From: Halapricum desulfuricans
Lineage (GTDB): Archaea; Halobacteriota; Halobacteria; Halobacteriales; Haloarculaceae
NCBI RefSeq assembly: GCF_017094465.1
Contig: NZ_CP064791.1
Coordinates: 2,108,001-2,172,000, forward strand
Length of the DNA stretch: 64,000 nucleotides
Direction of reading: 5' to 3'
Below are positions 23,197 through 31,499 of the stretch, piece after piece (positions within the stretch are counted from its first letter, which is position 1; every line of letters begins with the position of its first letter). Under the pieces are notes generated by a model that saw only the letters and a program-made list of their open reading frames with translations, did not search any database and was not told where the DNA came from. Made by a program: the position numbers and the translations under genes.

Positions 23197-23220
23197 GGTA
23201 TGAGAAACCGCTCTCATACC
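23197..23220. promoter_or_regulatory. Strong hairpin abutting the arlCE start
   Basis: Arms GGTATGAGA (23197-23205) and TCTCATACC (23212-23220) pair perfectly over 9 bp with a 6-base loop. The hairpin is one base from the ATG at 23195. In an mRNA it would block ribosome access to that ATG. As DNA it would be a good dimer-binding operator. It either controls the archaellum operon or indicates that the true start is the downstream ATG near 23052. Confidence 0.6.
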
Positions 23221-23462
23221 CTTCAATGTACCGTTTAGAGTATCGTATTTGATAATTGACGGGTGTATACACGCGCGCTCGGCAGAAACAATCGTCAGAC
23301 ACCAGAGTGAAACAGATTATGCCAGACACGATACGAGTACAATTCTCAATATTTCGGTCGTGCTGAGGGATTTACAGCGGATCTGTCTATATCTGGAGAC
23401 GATCCGTCGGCCGAAGTGGTTTCCGTTTTCTTGTCGATTCGATTAAGCCATCAGCGCGAAAA
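23221..23462. promoter_or_regulatory. Promoter region of the arlCEFGHIJ operon
   Basis: Together with the hairpin this makes a 267-base gap between cheD and arlCE. It is AT-rich relative to the genes, and on the minus strand it contains several possible TATA-like boxes (for example around 23240-23250). I cannot choose one with confidence. Its length and composition support separate transcription of the structural archaellum genes from the cheYCD genes. Confidence 0.45.
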
Positions 23463-23981
23463 TTACAGCGTTCTGCTGCCCTTGTTCGCACTTTTGACAA
23501 CCAATTCACCACTCGCGCCTTTGAGTTTGATCGAGCGGCCGTGGTTCCCACCGACGTCTTCGCCAACGACGGAAATCCCGTAGTCGTTGAGTGTCTCTTT
23601 GACTTGCTCGACGTTTCGTTGTCCGATACCGGACCCGCTCTCGGAGAAATCAAGCATGTCACTGCCGCCAGCGATTTTCGCGACCATATTATTTCTGTTC
23701 CCCCCTGCGTCTTCGAGCGCCTCGATGAGCGTCTCGACGCCGGTGTCAGCGAACTTCGCTCGATTTCCGTCTTCCATGTCGTCGGCGGACGGCAACATCA
23801 CGTGCACCAGCCCGGAGACGGGCACAGTCTCGTCGTGGAGTGCAACCCCGATGCAGGACCCGAGACCGCTCGTCGTCAACACGGCCCCGTTCTTGCTCAC
23901 GTCGTACTCGGCGATCCCGACCTTGATCTGTTCGGGTTTACTCTCGGTCTCCGAACTCGTCTGTCCGTCGTAGACCTTCAT
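23463..23981 (-). CDS. cheD: Chemoreceptor glutamine deamidase CheD
   Basis: The 172-residue CheD has the catalytic cysteine in TTSGLGSCIGVALHD and the partner histidine in SGLVHVMLPS. Conserved AKIAGGSDML and the IGQRNVEQVKETL region follow. CheD deamidates receptor glutamines and binds CheC, which modulates both proteins. The start at 23981 overlaps the cheC stop by 4 bases. An upstream extension of the frame is an antisense shadow of cheC and is rejected. Confidence 0.95.
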   Translation of the reverse strand: MKVYDGQTSSETESKPEQIKVGIAEYDVSKNGAVLTTSGLGSCIGVALHDETVPVSGLVHVMLPSADDMEDGNRAKFADTGVETLIEALEDAGGNRNNMVAKIAGGSDMLDFSESGSGIGQRNVEQVKETLNDYGISVVGEDVGGNHGRSIKLKGASGELVVKSANKGSRTL

Positions 23982-25195
23982 CCTTGGAATATCTGTTCGG
24001 GGTCCGCCTCGGTCTCGTCGACCCGGTCGACCAGCAGCTCGTCTAGTGCTTCCCGGAGCTCCTGTTCGTTCGGCAGCGCGTGGATCTCCGCTTCGAACTC
24101 GATCTCGTCGGTCCGCATCGTCGAGTCGACGATAAACGCATGTTCCTGCTGGCGACCGACCTGTGCCGCGAGCGGATCGATGATCGCCTGGCCCATATCG
24201 TGGACCAACCGCGGCGGCGTGTGATCCACCGAGGTCTGTAGCACGTTCGCCCACCCGTCGACGAACCCGCTCGTCATGATGTTCCCCAACTCTTCGATGG
24301 CTGCCTTGTGTTGGTCGGTCAGTTCGTCGCCTTGGACGTCGATTGGCATCATCGCCTCGGCGACGTTCTTGGCCGACACTTCGTCGAACAGCACCATCAG
24401 ATAGCCGCTCGGGAGGCCCGTGAACTCGACGACCGTTCCCACGTACGTCTCGTTGCTCACCTGCTTTGGGACATCCGTGACGGGTGCGAAACTGATCTGC
24501 GAGACCTCGGCCGTGGTTTCGACACCGGTCATCATAGTGACGTTCTCGGCGGCCTTTTCGGTCCCGCTGCGGGTCATCTCGTTGAACACTTCGAGCTTGT
24601 CGACGGGGATCGCGTCGTCGCCGGTGTCAGCGTGATCGGCCATGATCGAGGTCAGCGGATCGTACTCCGGGAGCATATAAATGTAGAACTCGACCGACTC
24701 GTCGACCCACTCGATCCGGCTTTTGAACACGAAGACATGGTCCGAATCGTCACTGCCGGTCGTGTCCGGGAGCACAGCAGGTCCGTTGCCCTCGATGTAC
24801 GTCGGCGGCGAGTGATCGATCGAGGTTTCGAGGTAGTCGGCCCACCCGTCGATGAACCCACTCATCATGATGTTGCCGATCTCCTTGACACCGCTTTTGG
24901 CCATCGCCTCGTCGTCCGCACTGCCGATCAGCGCCTCGACCAGCGACGCACTGCACGCCCGGCCGAACACCAGCACGGTTTCACCCGCGAGTTCGCCCTC
25001 GTAATCGAATTGCACACCGACGAACGCTCTGTCACCGAGCTCTTCCCCGAGATCTTTGCGGTCGACGAGCGACATCTTCGTCACTTCGACGTCGGCCTCG
25101 ATCCCGGTCATCTGGGTCATCGACGCTGTCGCCTGTTCGGCACCCTCGCGAGCCAGCTGATTGAACGTTTCGAGCGACTGAATGTCGACTTTCAT
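23978..25195 (-). CDS. cheC: CheY-P phosphatase CheC, double-domain form
   Basis: The 405-residue protein consists of two tandem CheC domains (about 1-195 and 200-390). Each domain has one intact D/E-X3-N catalytic helix: VKEIGNIMMSGFIDGWADYL in the first and IEELGNIMTSGFVDGWANVL in the second. Bacterial CheC of about 205 residues carries two such helices in one domain, so this protein is a fusion of two units. CheC removes phosphate from CheY-P and is regulated by CheD, the next gene. It sits directly after cheY with no gap. Confidence 0.93.
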   Translation of the reverse strand: MKVDIQSLETFNQLAREGAEQATASMTQMTGIEADVEVTKMSLVDRKDLGEELGDRAFVGVQFDYEGELAGETVLVFGRACSASLVEALIGSADDEAMAKSGVKEIGNIMMSGFIDGWADYLETSIDHSPPTYIEGNGPAVLPDTTGSDDSDHVFVFKSRIEWVDESVEFYIYMLPEYDPLTSIMADHADTGDDAIPVDKLEVFNEMTRSGTEKAAENVTMMTGVETTAEVSQISFAPVTDVPKQVSNETYVGTVVEFTGLPSGYLMVLFDEVSAKNVAEAMMPIDVQGDELTDQHKAAIEELGNIMTSGFVDGWANVLQTSVDHTPPRLVHDMGQAIIDPLAAQVGRQQEHAFIVDSTMRTDEIEFEAEIHALPNEQELREALDELLVDRVDETEADPEQIFQG

Positions 25196-25555
25196 TTATG
25201 AGGGAACGACGTCCTCGATGGCTTCCATCACGCTCGGTTTCTGGAACGGCTTCGTGATATACCCGTCCGCCCCCGCCTTGACCGCCTCTTTCATCTTCTC
25301 TTCCTGGCCGACGCTCGTACACATGATGACGTTCGCGTTGGGGTCGGTATTCTTGATCTCGTCGGTCGCTTCGATACCGTCCCGGATCGGCATCACGATA
25401 TCCATCATGACCAGATCCGGATTCTCCTCCTTGTATGTCTCGACGGCTTCGACGCCGTTTTCGACTTCACCCACGATCTGGTGATCCTCTTCGAGGATCT
25501 CCCGCAGGAGGTTGCGCATGAACTCGGAGTCATCGGCGATCAGCACTTCAGGCAT
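25196..25555 (-). CDS. cheY: Chemotaxis response regulator CheY
   Basis: The 119-residue single receiver domain has the acidic pair D8-D9, phosphoacceptor D52 in LVMMDIVMP, T80 in MCTSVGQ and K102 in YITKPF. Archaeal CheY-P acts on the archaellum through CheF and ArlCE rather than binding a FliM. The ATG at 25555 is chosen over a TTG two codons earlier. A TATA-like stretch (reverse complement TTTATTTG, around 25590-25600) lies about 40 bases upstream, so the cheY-cheC-cheD operon has its own promoter. Confidence 0.95.
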   Translation of the reverse strand: MPEVLIADDSEFMRNLLREILEEDHQIVGEVENGVEAVETYKEENPDLVMMDIVMPIRDGIEATDEIKNTDPNANVIMCTSVGQEEKMKEAVKAGADGYITKPFQKPSVMEAIEDVVPS

Positions 25556-25639
25556 GATCAATCACTCCGTACGTACTGCGATCGTTCAAATAAATGCTTC
25601 CGCCGGATTATCGCCATTGATACCGATCGACGGCGGTAG

Positions 25640-26269
25640 TTACAGCCGGAATCCGTCTTCGACCTGTTCGAGTAATTCTCCGATCGTATCGTCCGGTTCG
25701 AGCCCCTCGCGTTTGATCGCTTCCGAGAGACTCTCGGTCGGATACGTGATCGGCACGTTCGACTCGGTCAGCAGGATCCCGAGAATCTCCTCGACCGGCG
25801 TCTCGCTGTCGATATGCTGGGCGTACCAGAGAATGAGACTCTCGAAGATCGTCACCACGTCGTTGGACATCATCCGCCGCTGGAACACTCGGCCGTCGAA
25901 CGTCGCGGTCACGTGAAAACCATACCGGGAATTGGCGTCCTCGAAGTTCGATTCCAGCCACTGCGAGACGTCCCGTTCGGTCAGCTCGGAGACGTCCGTC
26001 GGCTGACTGTCGGTTGCGGGCGGACGATCCGGGCTGTTCGATTGCTTCGGTCGTGACTCGGGTTCGCTGTCCGCGCCAGCCGCGGTATCGGCGCGCTCGC
26101 GCGCAGGCTGACTCGAGGCGACGTTCGGCTCGTCGTCGATCGGATCGTTCGGGGAGACGACGTATCGGCCGTCGTCGATCTCGGCGACGTGTTCGTCTTC
26201 CGAGATATCGAGCTCTTCGGGGGCGAGCACGCGGCCGTCGTCGTCGTTCGGGTCGTCCCCGGATCCCAT
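25640..26269 (-). CDS. Conserved haloarchaeal protein of the archaellum region (DUF7500-like)
   Basis: The 209-residue protein has two parts. Residues 1-105 are acidic and probably disordered, with a short conserved start (RVLAPEELDISEDEHVAEIDDGRYVVSP). Residues 110-209 are a compact helical domain (DVSQWLESNFEDANSRYGFHVTATFDGRVFQRRMMSNDVVTIFESLILWYAQ). From memory this resembles the haloarchaeal DUF7500 group. No catalytic motif is visible. It lies between the archaellins and cheY on the same strand, so a role in archaellum assembly, glycosylation or switching is likely but unproven. Confidence 0.65.
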   Translation of the reverse strand: MGSGDDPNDDDGRVLAPEELDISEDEHVAEIDDGRYVVSPNDPIDDEPNVASSQPARERADTAAGADSEPESRPKQSNSPDRPPATDSQPTDVSELTERDVSQWLESNFEDANSRYGFHVTATFDGRVFQRRMMSNDVVTIFESLILWYAQHIDSETPVEEILGILLTESNVPITYPTESLSEAIKREGLEPDDTIGELLEQVEDGFRL

Positions 26270-26354
26270 ACGTGTGTCTCTATGGCGGGCGAGTATAATT
26301 CCGTCGGTGATGTCACTCGCCGGTATGATAAAACGGAAAATCGAAATTTGCGCG

Positions 26355-26960
26355 TTACAGCTGGACGGTGTTCTTGTTCGACAGCGAATCCGGCACGACC
26401 AGCGTTATAGTCGTCTGCCCGCCCGAGCGCGTTGAGATCTGCAGTTCAGCCGACTGACCGGCATCAAGCGTGTTCAGTTCGTTCTGTGACAAATTGACCG
26501 TGACTTCCGCTCGGTCAACCGGGTCGTTAAGCGTATCATCGTTCTGGACCGACGCGTCATTATCCCGGACGGTCGTCCAGTTGAATATTGGGTAGTTATC
26601 ATCAGTTGACGTCTTTCTAGCAACGAGTTGGCTACTCCCATCCGGTGAGACCCATTGCATCGTCGTGTCGTTAAGGTTCACGTCGCTGGATCCCGGCGCA
26701 AGTCGAGTCGTCATATTCACCCAGTCGACCTGCCCGTCCGTCACGTTCCCGACGGTATTCACTTCGACCAGGCGGTTAGTAACCTGCTCGGAGGCTTGTT
26801 CACCACTCTGTTCGGCACTGCTCTGGAGGAAGCCGGCCGTGTTGATCAGTACGCCCGCGGCAATGGCGGCGACCAGGACCATCGCGATGAACACGATGAG
26901 CGTCCCGATCCCGACCTGCCCGCGGTCTCGGTCTCGTCTGTCGTCAGTTCGGTCAAACAT
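26355..26960 (-). CDS. Archaellin (filament protein), paralogue 1
   Basis: The 201-residue archaellin has a class III signal peptide. The charged leader is cut by the prepilin peptidase before the hydrophobic helix [20 protein letters not shown], which builds the filament core. The external domain contains several N-glycosylation sequons (NVT, NMT, NDT, NWT, NLS), as usual for haloarchaeal archaellins. The N- and C-terminal parts are almost identical to the second archaellin at 27287-27934, and only the middle differs. It has its own promoter copy upstream. Confidence 0.95.
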   Translation of the reverse strand: MFDRTDDRRDRDRGQVGIGTLIVFIAMVLVAAIAAGVLINTAGFLQSSAEQSGEQASEQVTNRLVEVNTVGNVTDGQVDWVNMTTRLAPGSSDVNLNDTTMQWVSPDGSSQLVARKTSTDDNYPIFNWTTVRDNDASVQNDDTLNDPVDRAEVTVNLSQNELNTLDAGQSAELQISTRSGGQTTITLVVPDSLSNKNTVQL

Positions 26961-27286
26961 TGGTGGGTCACGCCTGAGTTGTCAGGCTCTACCCAAACTG
27001 AAACGCATTCCAACTTAACCCTAACCCCCTAGTTATCACGTCTGAATACGGCTATACGAGGGATATGAATAGATCTCATCTATGAAAACAGGCGAGAGAA
27101 CGGCTACACAAAATTAGCGCAGAGCAACACTCGACAAGGGCGGAACCATTAGCCCCCGACAACTCGTCGGACGTTCGACGGCTCAGGTAACGGACACGCT
27201 CTCAGCAGAACATAGTCCAAGCAACGAATCTTGAAAGTGAAGTGTCTGTACAGGCGACTGTGCGAAAACAGAAAGAAGCGTCGGCG
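26961..27286. promoter_or_regulatory. Promoter and leader of archaellin 1; spacer between archaellin genes
   Basis: On the minus strand a TATA-like TTAAG (27018-27014) would start the transcript near 26990. The leader then holds a hairpin with arms GCCTGA and TCAGGC (26972-26987) about 11 bases before the ATG. About 75 bases of this region are nearly identical to the region ahead of archaellin 2. Nothing recognisable is seen in the remaining spacer (27050-27286). Confidence 0.6.
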
Positions 27287-27934
27287 TTACAGCTGGACGG
27301 TGTTCTTGTTCGACAGCGAATCCGGCACGACCAGCGTTATAGTCGTCTGCCCGCCCGAGCGCGTTGAGATCTGCAGTTCAGCCGATTGACCGGCATCAAG
27401 CGTGCTCAGCTGAGTCTGGTTGAGATTGATCGTGATTTCTGCCCGATCAACCGGGTCGTTAAGCGTATCATCGTTCTGGACCGACGCGTCATTATCCCGG
27501 ACGGTCGTCCAGTTGAATATTGGGTAATCACCGGAAGTCGACGTATCTCTTGCAACAAGTTGGCTGCTCTCGTCGGGTGAGACCCACTGCATCGTCGTAT
27601 CGTTGAGGTTCACGTCGCTGGATCCCGGCGCCAGTCGAGTCGTCATATTGACGTAGTCGATGGTACCGTTCTCAATCAGGTCCTCTGCACCAGCACCGGA
27701 GTCATTCGCGTTGTTCACATGGCCGACTGTATTCACTTCGACCAGGCGGTTAGTAACCTGCTCAGAAGCTTGTTCACCGCTTTCTTCGGCACTGCTCTGG
27801 AGGAATCCGGCCGTGTTAATCAGTACGCCCGCTGCAATCGCCGCGACCAGGACCATCGCGATGAACACGATGAGCGTCCCGATCCCGACCTGCCCGCGGT
27901 CTCGGTCTCGTCTGTCGTCAGTTCGGTCAAACAT
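27287..27934 (-). CDS. Archaellin (filament protein), paralogue 2
   Basis: The 215-residue archaellin has the same leader, processing site and core helix as paralogue 1. It differs by a 14-residue longer segment after residue 70 ([21 protein letters not shown]), and some substitutions lie in the middle and in the NLNQTQLST segment. Sequons are NDS, NGT, NMT, NDT, NWT and NQT. It is the promoter-proximal gene of the pair and could be the major filament subunit, though order alone does not prove that. The identical ends suggest recent duplication or gene conversion. Confidence 0.95.
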   Translation of the reverse strand: MFDRTDDRRDRDRGQVGIGTLIVFIAMVLVAAIAAGVLINTAGFLQSSAEESGEQASEQVTNRLVEVNTVGHVNNANDSGAGAEDLIENGTIDYVNMTTRLAPGSSDVNLNDTTMQWVSPDESSQLVARDTSTSGDYPIFNWTTVRDNDASVQNDDTLNDPVDRAEITINLNQTQLSTLDAGQSAELQISTRSGGQTTITLVVPDSLSNKNTVQL

Positions 27935-28108
27935 TGATGGGTCACGCCTGAGTCGTCAGGCTCTACCCCAAACTGAAACGCATTCCAACTTAACCCTGCT
28001 CCCCCGATTATCACGTCTGAAATAGAGATGTTACGTCCAAATAGATGTTGTCACTGGTGAAAATGACAGTCACAAACTCCAAAACAGCCGATACCAGACT
28101 AGTCTGGT
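27935..28108. promoter_or_regulatory. Promoter and leader of archaellin 2, with upstream palindrome
   Basis: On the minus strand TTAAG at 27993-27989 is the likely TATA region. A leader hairpin, arms GCCTGA and TCAGGC (27946-27961), matches that of archaellin 1 except for one loop base. Farther upstream ACCAGACTAGTCTGGT (28093-28108) is a perfect 16-bp palindrome, about 100 bases from the TATA box and 10 bases after the stop of the neighbouring gene. It may be a regulator site or a terminator stem. Confidence 0.55.
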
Positions 28109-28118
28109 TTGGACCACA

Positions 28119-28412
28119 TTATGCCTCGTAACTTACGAGGCTGTAGATCACGAACAGGTATCCGAACGTGGTCAACGCGCTGTTGACCAGTAACAACGAC
28201 TCGGGGTTGGTAGTCGAGGACGCACCGAAGTCGGTCATGAACGCACTGATCATCGTCGCAGCCGCGCCGGCGACTGCAAGCGCGAACCCCAGCGAGAGGT
28301 GCAACATCGCCCGCCGTGATGTCTGCACGTACGCGCGCATCGCCATACCAACCATAGTCAGGCCCGCCACGACGAAGACGAGCGTCAGGACAGCATAGAG
28401 GAACTCGATCAT
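28119..28412 (-). CDS. Small three-helix membrane protein (DUF7521-like)
   Basis: The 97-residue protein has three hydrophobic helices: FLYAVLTLVFVVAGLTMVGM, LSLGFALAVAGAAATMISA and LTTFGYLFVIYSLV. From memory it fits the haloarchaeal DUF7521 group, which often sits beside an ArsR-type regulator as it does here (next gene upstream, 82-base gap). No function is known. A sensor or anti-regulator in the membrane would fit the pairing but is only inferred. The ATG at 28412 is chosen because the longer frame gives an arginine-rich leader of non-coding type. Confidence 0.7.
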   Translation of the reverse strand: MIEFLYAVLTLVFVVAGLTMVGMAMRAYVQTSRRAMLHLSLGFALAVAGAAATMISAFMTDFGASSTTNPESLLLVNSALTTFGYLFVIYSLVSYEA

Positions 28413-28494
28413 CCTAGACGTACCTCTCTCACATCTACTATTAAATCCACCCTCGAAAATATCGTCGGTGATAACTGTACCCGCGAGCGCGCGA

Positions 28495-28830
28495 CTACCC
28501 CTCGGAGAGCGTGCGCCAGGCCTCGTCAAGCTTGTTCGTCACTTCCGACCGTTCTTCGACGGAGATGGCCATCGACTGATCGAAGTCGACAGTAACTGAC
28601 TCGACGTTTCGACGGTAGACCTTGATCCGTCGCCGATCGTCGGAGAGCACACTATCGTGTAATTCGAGCAACCCGTGCTCGGTCAGTTCGTCGATACGTC
28701 GATAACAGGTCGCGATCGGAATGTCGAGTTCGTCGCTGAGGTCCTGAGCAGATTGTGGCTCGTCCGCCGCGTCGAGGATCTCCGCACTGTATTTGTTCCC
28801 CAGTGTCCGGAGAAGATCCACCGAAGCCAT
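28495..28830 (-). CDS. ArsR-type winged-helix transcriptional regulator
   Basis: The 111-residue protein has a winged helix-turn-helix at about 1-65 (LGNKYSAEILDAADEPQSAQDLSDELDIPIATCYRRIDEL). A basic wing (DDRRRIKVYRR) and a C-terminal helix for dimer contact (VEERSEVTNKLDEAW) follow. No metal-binding cysteine cluster is seen beyond a single Cys. It lies with the DUF7521-like gene between the archaellins and the CirA-like gene, so it may control motility genes. Its targets are unknown. Confidence 0.82.
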   Translation of the reverse strand: MASVDLLRTLGNKYSAEILDAADEPQSAQDLSDELDIPIATCYRRIDELTEHGLLELHDSVLSDDRRRIKVYRRNVESVTVDFDQSMAISVEERSEVTNKLDEAWRTLSEG

Positions 28831-28961
28831 CGTTATCAGCACTTGAATTCAGCCACCAATAAATGTACCGTCTTCCACAGCTCTCGATTAGGATGGAGCC
28901 GTAGCTTTCAGCTGTGATATTTTCGGCGTAGCGGCGCTAAAAGCGGACGCAAGGACGTCGA

Positions 28962-29690
28962 CTACTGGATGGGTGAGTCACCGTGATTCATCATCGAGAA
29001 CTCGCTGGCGTTCTCGTGTACGGTGATGCCACTGTCGGTAATCTCCATCGGGAAGATGTCGGTCTCGATATTCTGTTTTCGCATCTTCGAAACCCAGACG
29101 TAGCGTTTGACGCCCGAATCGGTCGGCGTCTGCAACAGGTAGATGTTTCCGTCAGTGAGGTAGTTCTCCAGTCCGATGTCGGACTGCGGGATGGCGGCAC
29201 CCTGTTCGTTGGTCATCAGCGTCGTCAATCCGTTCTCCTTGAGGATGTCCGAGAACTTCAGCAGATACGTACGCCGTTCGCGCTCGTCGTCGAAGAAGAG
29301 GTTGAACATCGCGAGCGAATCCAACACGAGTCGCTCGTAGTCGCTGTCCGTGAAGTCCTCGAGCAACATGTCGAGCGACGACGAGAAGTCGTTCTTGCTC
29401 AGGAGTTCCTTCTTATCGTAGACGAGGATGTCGCCCCGTTCGACGTACTCCGACCACTGCTCGAGCCCGATCGCCTCGGCGGCTTCCCGAAGGTCCTGCT
29501 GGTTCTCCTCGAAAGAGAGATAGATCCCTTTCTCGTCGAACATATCGACGCCGTTGTAGATGTACTGTAGTCCCAGAATGCTCTTTCCGGCACCGGGATT
29601 TCCGCTGACGAGCGTCGTCGAGTCTTTCACGATGCCTCCGTTGAGAATCGCGTCCAGGCCGTCGATGCCAGTTTCAGTGAGTTCGATCAT
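28962..29690 (-). CDS. cirA: KaiC/RadA-family ATPase, CirA-like
   Basis: The 242-residue single KaiC-like domain has Walker A VSGNPGAGKSILGLQ, the catalytic Glu pair region YLSFEENQ, and Walker B YERLVLDSLAMFNLFF. It resembles ArlH in fold, but its place outside the arl operon and its C-terminal part (VWVSKMRKQNIETDIFPMEI) fit the haloarchaeal CirA proteins encoded beside archaellum genes, which influence motility. The symbol is used by analogy. It could be any KaiC-like regulator. It is followed by the ArsR gene and preceded by cheW. Confidence 0.7.
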   Translation of the reverse strand: MIELTETGIDGLDAILNGGIVKDSTTLVSGNPGAGKSILGLQYIYNGVDMFDEKGIYLSFEENQQDLREAAEAIGLEQWSEYVERGDILVYDKKELLSKNDFSSSLDMLLEDFTDSDYERLVLDSLAMFNLFFDDERERRTYLLKFSDILKENGLTTLMTNEQGAAIPQSDIGLENYLTDGNIYLLQTPTDSGVKRYVWVSKMRKQNIETDIFPMEITDSGITVHENASEFSMMNHGDSPIQ

Positions 29691-29812
29691 TGCTCTCCCT
29701 GCGTCACGCGACGCTCGGTTGGATGTGATTCCGATGGCAAAGCAAAAAAGTCTTGTTCATGTCGAGTTACACCCTGACCCGGCAACTGAGATTCCCAGGA
29801 CAAGTGAGATAC

Positions 29813-30238
29813 TCAGGACATCTGTATCGCGTCCGGGTTGACCCAGATGACGAATCCGTCGTCGCGTTTGACGACCCCGCGGACGGAGTTGGCGCCTTCG
29901 GTCGTCGGCGACTGGTCGACGTTTGCAGGGTCGACCTGACTCACCTGGTCGACTTCGTCGACCAGCCAGCCGACGGCGCCCTGTTCGTCGTCGGCGACCT
30001 CCGGATCGAAGACGATGATCCGGGACGGTGCACCGCCGTCGATATCGAAGACGACTTTCGGGTTGACGATCGACGTCGTTCGACCCCGTAGATCCATGAC
30101 TCCCTCGACGTGGGGCGGCGCGTTCGGAACTGTAGTCAACTCACCGACGTCGACGATTTCCGTCACGTAATCGATACTCACACAGTATGTCTCGTCCCCG
30201 AGCTGGAATTCGAGGACCTGATTCGTTGCGTCTGACAT
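29813..30238 (-). CDS. cheW: Chemotaxis coupling protein CheW
   Basis: The 141-residue single CheW domain starts with VLEFQLGDETYCVSIDYVTEIV and includes the conserved PNAPPHVEGVMDLRGRTTSIVNPKVVF stretch. It links receptors to CheA. It is divergent from the cheB operon across 204 bases that must contain both promoters. Confidence 0.95.
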   Translation of the reverse strand: MSDATNQVLEFQLGDETYCVSIDYVTEIVDVGELTTVPNAPPHVEGVMDLRGRTTSIVNPKVVFDIDGGAPSRIIVFDPEVADDEQGAVGWLVDEVDQVSQVDPANVDQSPTTEGANSVRGVVKRDDGFVIWVNPDAIQMS

Positions 30239-30442
30239 GGTCTTGTTAGGTACGAACGGCTCGGTTCCGGCAGTCGATACCTGAATCTCCCGGCAGAATC
30301 CCTTAAACGTGTCTCCTGTGCTATCAAGATTGATTACCAGGGCGGTGTCTTTATTTTGGCGCTCCGGATAGACGAGGGCAACGTGGACGGACGACCGGGT
30401 GAGATTTACGTCGTGTCCACATACCTCACAGGTAACTGACCT
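30239..30442. promoter_or_regulatory. Divergent promoter region of cheW and the cheBAR operon
   Basis: The gap holds AT-rich patches, CTTTATTTTGG around 30350-30360 and TTAAAC near 30305, that could serve as TATA boxes for the two directions. Neither lies at leaderless distance from a start, so both transcripts probably have leaders. No clear operator is seen. Confidence 0.4.
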
Positions 30443-31498
30443 ATGCCACGATCATCGACGCGGGCTGTCGTCGCCGACGACTCCCACTTCATGCGGAGTG
30501 TCATCTCCGACATCCTCTCGGAGGGCGGAATCGACGTCGTCGCACAGGCGAAAAACGGCCGCGAGGCCGTCAAAGCCGTACGTGAACACGAGCCCGACGT
30601 GGTCACGATGGACGTCGAGATGCCGGAGATGGACGGGATCGAGGCCGTCGAGCGGATCATGGCTCAGCATCCGACGCCGATCCTCATGCTGAGCGCACAC
30701 ACCGACGAGGACGCAGACGTCACGTTCGAGGCGCTCCAGAAGGGCGCGGTGGATTTCTTCACCAAGCCCGGCGGCGAGGTCTCGATGGAGATGTCCCGGC
30801 TGAAAGACCAGCTGGTCGATATCGTGCTAACCGTTGCGGAGGCCGAGCCGAGGACGGAAGCCGATGCCACGAACACGAACGCCGCGGCTGACGTCGCTAC
30901 CGAGAGTTACGGCGGTCAGCCGACGCTCGTGATCGGCTCTTCGACTGGCGGCCCGACCGTCGTCGAGGAGGTCATGTCGTCGCTGCCGCTTTCGGCCTCG
31001 CTTCGGATATTGGTCGTCCAGCACATGCCCGGCGGTTTCACCGGCCGGTTCGCCGAGCGGCTGGACGCCCGAAGCGAATACGACGTTTCGGAAGCACGTG
31101 ACGGTGCCCGCATCGGGGGCGGCGAGGCGCTCGTGGCCGCCGGTGACCGGCACATGGAGGTCGCCAACTACAGCCACGGACGGCTCCGCGTGTCGCTGAC
31201 CGACGATCCGCCAGTCAACAGCGTCCGCCCGTCCGTCGACGTGACGATGCGGACGGCCGCGGAAGCGATCGACGACGCGCTCATCGGCGTCATCCTCACC
31301 GGCATGGGCGAGGACGGCGCCGACGGAATCCGGGCCCTCAAAGAGCGAGGGGGTCGGACAATCGCCCAGGACGAGGCCAGTTCGGCGGTGTTTGGCATGC
31401 CAAAGAGGGCGATCGAAACCGGCTGTGTCGACACGGTCACGTCGGTCGAGTCGATCCCGGCTGCGATTCTCGATGCGGTACCACAGGAGGCCTACTAA
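30443..31498 (+). CDS. cheB: Receptor methylesterase/deamidase CheB
   Basis: The 351-residue protein has a receiver domain (phosphoacceptor D57 in VVTMDVEMP, K in FFTKPGG). A linker around 130-160 leads to the CheB esterase domain. The catalytic triad is visible as Ser in IGSSTGGP (about 166), His in VVQHMPGGF (about 194) and Asp in GMGEDGADG (about 291). It removes methyl groups from receptors after phosphorylation by CheA. It is the first gene of cheB-cheA-cheR-HEAT-cheF. Confidence 0.97.
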   Translation: MPRSSTRAVVADDSHFMRSVISDILSEGGIDVVAQAKNGREAVKAVREHEPDVVTMDVEMPEMDGIEAVERIMAQHPTPILMLSAHTDEDADVTFEALQKGAVDFFTKPGGEVSMEMSRLKDQLVDIVLTVAEAEPRTEADATNTNAAADVATESYGGQPTLVIGSSTGGPTVVEEVMSSLPLSASLRILVVQHMPGGFTGRFAERLDARSEYDVSEARDGARIGGGEALVAAGDRHMEVANYSHGRLRVSLTDDPPVNSVRPSVDVTMRTAAEAIDDALIGVILTGMGEDGADGIRALKERGGRTIAQDEASSAVFGMPKRAIETGCVDTVTSVESIPAAILDAVPQEAY

Positions 31499-31499
31499 C

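Noticed and set aside
23982-24254. N-terminal extension of CheD in the longer open frame
   Set aside because: It overlaps cheC out of frame and is arginine-rich. The ATG at 23981 matches the CheD family start and overlaps the cheC stop as ATGA.
31392-31499. N-terminal extension of CheA
   Set aside because: It lies inside cheB in another frame. The ATG at 31500 has a strong GGAGG site and the family start sequence.
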